From positions 158,234 through 222,233 of the forward strand of contig NZ_JAFEUU010000008.1 of NCBI RefSeq assembly GCF_017355885.1: a stretch of 64,000 nt of DNA. Direction: 5' to 3'. A model generated the notes under the pieces. It was not told the DNA's origin and did not search any database. It saw only the letters and a list, made by a program, of their open reading frames with translations. Position 1 is the first letter of the stretch. Each line of letters starts with the position of its first letter. Both the position numbers and the translations under genes were made by a program. Positions 59,732 through 64,000 of this stretch are shown here, in pieces. This DNA comes from Sabulicella rubraurantiaca. GTDB taxonomy: Bacteria; Pseudomonadota; Alphaproteobacteria; Acetobacterales; Acetobacteraceae.

Positions 59732-61145
59732 CATTACAGTTGCGGCGCGATTGACTGTTCTTGTGTCCTGCTGCTGTGGCAGGAGTGATCACGATGGCGG
59801 GTGCATCCTTCGAGACGACGCTGGAGCTTTGGGCGTCGTCGCTGCGCGCGCCCAAAGCGCGCATGCGACCCGTCTTCGAGCAGGAGCGCACCGCTCGCTC
59901 GGCCGCGCTCTTTCTCGACGGACTGCTCGGCCCGAGCGCCGCAAGACCGGCTGGATGCGCGCCGAGGCCGCCGGAGATCCCGGCCCCTGGCGCCAGCAGG
60001 CGGTGCTGGGCCGCGCACGCTGGGACGCGGAGGACTTGCGCGACGTAGCGCGCGACTACGCCCTTGAGACACTGGCTGACCCGGACGCCGTGCTGGTCCT
60101 GGATGAAACCGGCTTTCTCAGGCAGGGCAAGGCGTCCTGCGGCGTGGGGCGGCAGTACACGGGCTCGGCGGGCAAGATCACCAACTGCCAGATCGGCGTC
60201 TTTGCGGCCTATGTGTCGCGGCATGGCCATGCGCTGATCGACCGCGCGCTCTATCTGCCCAAGCCTGGGCCGAGGATCCCGACCGGCGCGCGGCCGCCCA
60301 CATCCCCGAGACCGTGGACTTCGCCACCAAGTCACGGCTGGCGCTGGGCATGATCGAGCGCGCCATTGAGCAAGGCGTCCCCTTCGCCTGGGTGGCGGCC
60401 GACACGGTCTATGGCACAGGCGAGATCGAGATGGCGCTGCGCCGGGCCGGCAAGGGCTACGTGCTGGGCGTCACCGGGGCGCACGAGTTCAATTCCTGGA
60501 TCGACAAGCCGGAGGTCGCCGGCGCGGCCGCAGAAATTTCAGCGAAATTGCCTCCCACGGCATGGTGCCCGCTTTCGGCGGGCGCAGGCACGGTGGGGCC
60601 GCGCGTGCACGACTGGGCCTATCTCGAACTCGCCCACCTCGAGGCCGACGCCTATGTCGGCGGCTACGAGGGTGTTTGGACCCGCGGCCTGCTGATCCGC
60701 CGCCACGTCGCGGACGGCGACCTCGCCTTTTTCAGCACGTGGTGCCCGGCCGGCACTCCGATCGAAACCCTGGTCGCGTTCGAGGGCCGGCGCTGGGCCA
60801 TCGAGGACAGCTTCGAGACCGCCAAGAATGAACTGGGCCTCGACCACAACGAGAGCCGCACCTGGCACGGCTGGCACCGTCACGTTTCGCTGGTGATGCT
60901 CGCCTTTGCCATCCTCGCCGTGACCCGCCATTGCGCCAACGCCGCAGCCGAGCAAACCCCGACGCGCCTGAGTCGGAAGGGCGCTGGCTCGTCCGCTGGT
61001 CGCTCCAGGAGATCCGCCGCATCGCCGCCCGCTTGGCCCAGCGACGCATCCAGCCCGCTTTCATCCTGAGCTGGTCCGCGTGGCGAAGAGCACATCAAGC
61101 CCAGGCTCGACACGCACACCTAAAGCGGAGGGCGCAACTGTAATG
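59732..61145. mobile_element. IS701-type insertion sequence
   Basis: 1414 bases. Terminal inverted repeats CATTACAGTTGCG at the left and CGCAACTGTAATG at the right are perfect over 13 bases. A CTAG duplication flanks both ends (59728-59731 and 61146-61149), as usual for IS701-family elements. The single transposase gene inside is frameshifted, so the element is not autonomous. Confidence 0.85.
59794..61143 (+). pseudogene. IS701-type transposase, three frameshifts
   Basis: Pieces in order: MAGASFETTLELWASSLRAPKARMRPVFEQERTARSAALFLDGLLG (59794), then PERRKTGWMRAEAAGDPGPW to AYVSRHGHALIDRALYLPK (second frame, to about 60260), then ETVDFATKSRLALGMIERAIEQG to NPDAP (third frame, to about 60950), and finally SEGRWLVRWSLQEIRRIAARLAQRRIQPA (fourth piece). 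The DDE residues sit in VLVLDETGF, AADTVYG and the later Glu region (RWAIEDSFE). Three indels make it non-functional. Confidence 0.8.
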
Positions 61146-61206
61146 CTAGGGCGCGCAGGTCTCCGTGGACATGCCCTGCGTCAGCGTCAGGGCGCCTCGG
61201 AGGGCA

Positions 61207-62046
61207 TCAGCCCGTTGCGCCGTCCGGCTTCCGAGCCACGAAGAGCAGCGCCGGGCTCGGGATGGTGACCCCACCCGGTCCGGCGTATCGAGATGCGGCC
61301 TCGACGACCGCCACCCGTATACGCGCCTGGATCTCGGGTATCTGCTGAGCGACGACACCCATGGTCCGCACGGTGCTCTTTTCGAAGAAGTCCCAGACCT
61401 CCTCAGCCCGGGAGCCGCGGAAGACGAGTGGGAGTTCTTGGATCGTCACATCGCAGAACCCTATGCGGCTCAGGGCGGCTGGCGTGAACTCCCGTTCGGC
61501 CAATTGAAAGATCGGCGGACCTGGGGGCATGGGCACACTCATATCCGCATGGGCCAACACGGCCCCCATGCCGATCTTGAGAAGCGTCGCTCGCTCAGGG
61601 CCATCCCACACCGTGAAGGCGTAGGCACCGCCGGGACGGAGGACGCGGAAGGCCTCGGCGATGGCCAGCTCCGGACTGGGGAGATGAAGCAGACCGAAGG
61701 CGCAGCCGACCGCGTCAAAGCTCGCATCCTCAACGTCGAGCGCTTCGGCGTCGCCGATGTGGAACTCAGCATCGGGAGCGCGGGCTCGAGCGTCCTCCAC
61801 CATCGCTGGGGCGATATCCACGCCGACGGCCACGGCGCCCCGCGCGGCGGCCTCGGCCGTCACGTATCCAGGGCCGCAACAGACGTCGAGCAGCCGGACG
61901 CCTGGCCGCACGTCCAGCGCATCAAGCAGCGGGTTCACCGCATCCTTGGTCATGCGCCCAGCGTGGTCGTTGTAGAACGGCGCCCGTCTGTGCCAGCCGT
62001 CACGCTCGAAGGCCTTGAAGCTCTGTTGATCCGAAGGCACGGCCAT
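61207..62046 (-). CDS. SAM-dependent methyltransferase
   Basis: 279 aa from the ATG at 62046 (GAGGAGG upstream). Class I Rossmann motif I LLDVCCGPGYVT near residue 55, motif II VGVDIAPAMV, motif post-II DAEALDVEDASFDAVGCAFGLLHLPSPE and LRPGGAYAFTVW. UbiE/CmoA-like small-molecule methyltransferase; the acceptor is unknown. Just downstream of the IS, on the opposite strand. Confidence 0.8.
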   Translation of the reverse strand: MAVPSDQQSFKAFERDGWHRRAPFYNDHAGRMTKDAVNPLLDALDVRPGVRLLDVCCGPGYVTAEAAARGAVAVGVDIAPAMVEDARARAPDAEFHIGDAEALDVEDASFDAVGCAFGLLHLPSPELAIAEAFRVLRPGGAYAFTVWDGPERATLLKIGMGAVLAHADMSVPMPPGPPIFQLAEREFTPAALSRIGFCDVTIQELPLVFRGSRAEEVWDFFEKSTVRTMGVVAQQIPEIQARIRVAVVEAASRYAGPGGVTIPSPALLFVARKPDGATG

Positions 62047-62294
62047 CACGACCTCCTCTGGCTTCAGACTCAGTGGGGAGGCGTCGGAGCCGGCGCCTGC
62101 AAATGACCTGCGGTCGTTCCTCGTGGCAATTGCGCCCCTCGTGGTGGCCTAGTAGGCCAGCCGTCACGAAGACGTGGCATCGAGACGCGTAGGTGGATCT
62201 GTGCATCTCGGTCCTCCCTCCTCGCCTGCTTCCCACCAAAGATGAAAGCTTCATTAAGGCGTGGCCCAAACCACTGGTCTGGTTGGGATGACGC
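62047..62294. other. Intergenic
   Basis: About 250 bases between two minus-strand genes with no feature seen apart from ribosome-site-like GGAGG before 62046. Confidence 0.4.
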
Positions 62295-63479
62295 TCATGG
62301 AGATGGTTCAGCCAGGGCGTTGGCCCAGCCGAGATTGTAGAGCGCTTCGAAAGCAAGGGCCCAAGGCGGACGCAGATAGCCCATCGCCCGGACATCCTCG
62401 AACCAATGGCCGAGCGGCGAACGACGCGAATACGCCCCTCCCCCTGCGACCCGGCAGAGCCGTCCCAAGAGCATCTCGGACAAGGTCGCGATGTTCGACT
62501 TTGCCATGCTGGTGTCGAACCGCGCGCGCCCCTTTTCCTCCAGGATGCGGAGCCCCGCCTCGAACGCCTGCTGCACGAGCCAAGCCTCACGGTGCGCGAT
62601 GACCCACTCGATCTTCTCAAAGGGGAGCAGAGGCTCAGACGGTGCGCCCCGTGCCCGGAGCTGTGTTCGCATGTAGTCCATCGCCGCGTCCACGATGCCG
62701 ACGATCACGGCGACCTGCACCATGGCAACCGAGCCGCCAGGCCCCTCAAGGATTTCACGCCAATGTCCCGGCCAGGCGTAACGCGTGGCTGGGAAGTTCT
62801 CGAACACGAAGCCGTGGCTGTCCGTGGCTGCCATCCCTTGCCCATCCCAACGCGCCCGCAAGGCCATGCCGGTGGTTCCGTCCCAGGGAGCGCCCTTGAC
62901 CCTCATGAAGAACCAAGAGGGATCGATCTCTCCTTCAGGACGGGCCGAGGTGATCATGAAGGAGGTTACGCCCGAGCCCGATCCGAAATGCTTCTCCCCG
63001 GTTAGCAGCCACCCCGCGGGCGAAGCCGGGTCACGCCGCGCGGTCGCGCGTGTCTTCGAGATGTCGCTGCCGCTGCCCGGCTCGGAGGTGATCGTGCCCC
63101 ACCAATGACCTTCGAGAGTGGACGCGGAGATCTCGCGCTTCTGTGCGGCCCATGCGCGTCCACCGGCATCGTCAGCGGGGGGTGGCGTGTCGCGCCAGAA
63201 GGCCAGCACGCCAGGATGCATGGAGGCCGAAAGGGCGATAGACGGGTCAGCGGAGCCCAGGAGGCGGAAAGCCTCGCTTAGGGTCCGGATGGACCCGCTT
63301 GTGCCTTCCCACCATCCGCCGTGCTCCACAGGGACGCTGGCGTGGAGGAAACCGATCTCACGCAGCCGGCTGAAATCCGGAGGGTCGAGCGCGCGCCTGC
63401 TCTGCCGTTCGGCGCGCTGCGCGGCCAGCTCGGAAGCGTACTGGCGGGTCCTGTTCAGGAACTCCTCGGCGTCTTTCAT
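62295..63479 (-). CDS. Acyl-CoA dehydrogenase family protein
   Basis: 394 aa. N-terminal helical domain, then TSEPGSGSDISKTRATARR and GWLLTGEKHFGSGSGVTSFMITSARP, the FAD-contact strands, and a C-terminal four-helix domain (VAVIVGIVDAAMDYMRTQLRAR, LAGLRILEEKGRARFDTS). The pattern fits acyl-CoA dehydrogenases or the related monooxygenases such as DszC. The catalytic Glu is not clearly placed, so a flavin-dependent oxidase or monooxygenase is possible. Single gene. Confidence 0.75.
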   Translation of the reverse strand: MKDAEEFLNRTRQYASELAAQRAERQSRRALDPPDFSRLREIGFLHASVPVEHGGWWEGTSGSIRTLSEAFRLLGSADPSIALSASMHPGVLAFWRDTPPPADDAGGRAWAAQKREISASTLEGHWWGTITSEPGSGSDISKTRATARRDPASPAGWLLTGEKHFGSGSGVTSFMITSARPEGEIDPSWFFMRVKGAPWDGTTGMALRARWDGQGMAATDSHGFVFENFPATRYAWPGHWREILEGPGGSVAMVQVAVIVGIVDAAMDYMRTQLRARGAPSEPLLPFEKIEWVIAHREAWLVQQAFEAGLRILEEKGRARFDTSMAKSNIATLSEMLLGRLCRVAGGGAYSRRSPLGHWFEDVRAMGYLRPPWALAFEALYNLGWANALAEPSP

Positions 63480-63694
63480 GGCCGGCTCGTTCGTAAATGC
63501 GGTCCTCAGACTGAATTATTCGTGGCCGCTAGAGAAAGGTTGCTTCATTAAAGAGGTGTTAGCAAATCGGACTTTCCCACACGGGCTAAAAATTGATTCA
63601 CGACTTTCGCGAAATCGGCGCCTCAAGTTTAGGTACCCAAACGAGCGAGACGGCCATCATCTTACATCGGGCCTTCGGTTCTTCTGACAAAGAA

Positions 63695-63894
63695 TGAGGT
63701 GACCCGGCGGAAGTGGTCCGGTCCTGATGTTAGCTTTTCGGCGGATTTCCCCAGATTGGATGGAGAGATTGGCCGTGAAAAAGCGATACTCGGTGGAGCA
63801 GATCGTGGCGGCGCTGAAGCAGGCGGAGCTGGGCCTGCCGGTGGCCGACCTGATCCGCAGGCTCGGTATTTCCGAGCAGACATGGCGTAACTGA
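63695..63894 (+). mobile_element. IS3-family left end, interrupted
   Basis: TGAGGTGACCCGGCGGAAG at 63695 looks like an IS3-type left inverted repeat; the orfA start follows 60 bases later. The element is cut by the following IS110 end at about 63894. Confidence 0.5.
63775..63894 (+). pseudogene. IS3-type orfA fragment
   Basis: GTG start. Reads KKRYSVEQIVAALKQAELGLPVADLIRRLGISEQTWRN then stop, the helix-turn-helix of IS3-family OrfA (family consensus RFSEEQIVxILKEAExGxPVxELxRxHGIS). Only 39 residues before the stop, which is created at the junction with the next element. Confidence 0.7.
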
Positions 63895-64000
63895 GGGCGG
63901 GCGCACTCCCCGGCTGGTGGCCAGAATGGCGGACCAGCCTGCAGAGAAAGGAGTGCGAGATGGACTGCTATGTCGGCCTCGATGTCTCCATGGAGGAGAC
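63895..64000 (+). mobile_element. IS110-type element, left end
   Basis: The region from 63895 to the window edge carries GGGCGGGCGCACTCCCC and the transposase start. It interrupts the IS3 remnant and continues outside the window. Confidence 0.6.
63960..64000 (+). CDS. IS110-family transposase, N-terminal start
   Basis: ATG with AAAGGAG upstream; reads MDCYVGLDVSMEE, the typical IS110 N-terminus with the first catalytic Asp (GLDVS). Incomplete at the window end. The remnant at 58290-59130 belongs to the same family. Confidence 0.8.
   Translation, partial: MDCYVGLDVSMEE

Overview
The window looks like one segment of a large accessory replicon (plasmid or chromid) of a GC-rich alphaproteobacterium, most likely in the Acetobacteraceae/Rhodospirillales (Roseomonas-like). 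This is inferred from high GC with strong third-position bias, several Bug/TctC solute receptors, winged-helix/TolB/TPR regulators, a DUF1127 protein and a plasmid-type ParA/ParB pair. No rRNA, tRNA or CRISPR array was seen.

Regions. 1-5.4 kb: organic-acid uptake and catabolism, with two intact and two incomplete Bug receptors, an SMP-30 lactonase, an SDR dehydrogenase, a two-copy hairpin-rich repeat and an IS5-type remnant. 5.4-9 kb: small secreted proteins, a ParDE toxin-antitoxin pair, an SRAP (YedK/HMCES-like) gene joined to a helicase fragment, and a CueR-like MerR regulator without cysteines. 9-15.5 kb: two of three winged-helix/TolB/TPR regulators, each divergent from a small gene (secreted CPC-motif protein or DUF1127) with a homologous leader, plus a large membrane protein. 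15.5-26 kb: sparse, mostly unknown genes, including a rhodanese, a lipoprotein, a Cys-rich small protein and a putative HUH-type endonuclease.

26-41.5 kb is the most unusual part. It holds three double-glycine-leader, glycine-rich peptides (bacteriocin/microcin-like precursors) under two copies of a conserved promoter, a serine recombinase, and about nine proteins with an Xre/MbcA/ParS-type toxin-binding C-terminus (one fused to DUF433) without a visible RES toxin. It also holds a parAB operon with at least 11 copies of a 14-bp palindrome, GTGAACGCGTTCAC or one-mismatch variants, two of them inside parA and parB. 41.8-46.3 kb: tyrosine recombinase, Api92-like protein, membrane protein, cysteine synthase and a truncated transposase.

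46.3-53 kb: a complete hydroxamate-siderophore uptake locus (FhuC, FhuD, fused FhuB, FhuF, then a TonB-dependent receptor). A near-identical 19-bp Fur-like palindrome precedes both the first gene and the receptor gene. 53-58 kb: the third regulator, a hydrolase/cyclase-like/LuxR fusion and the second CPC-motif secreted protein. 58-64 kb: mobile-element debris (IS110 remnant, an IS701-type element with 4-bp target duplication, an IS3 fragment followed by the start of an IS110 element) around a membrane protein, a methyltransferase and an acyl-CoA dehydrogenase.

Assignments come from reading translations, motifs and spacing by eye; no database search was run.
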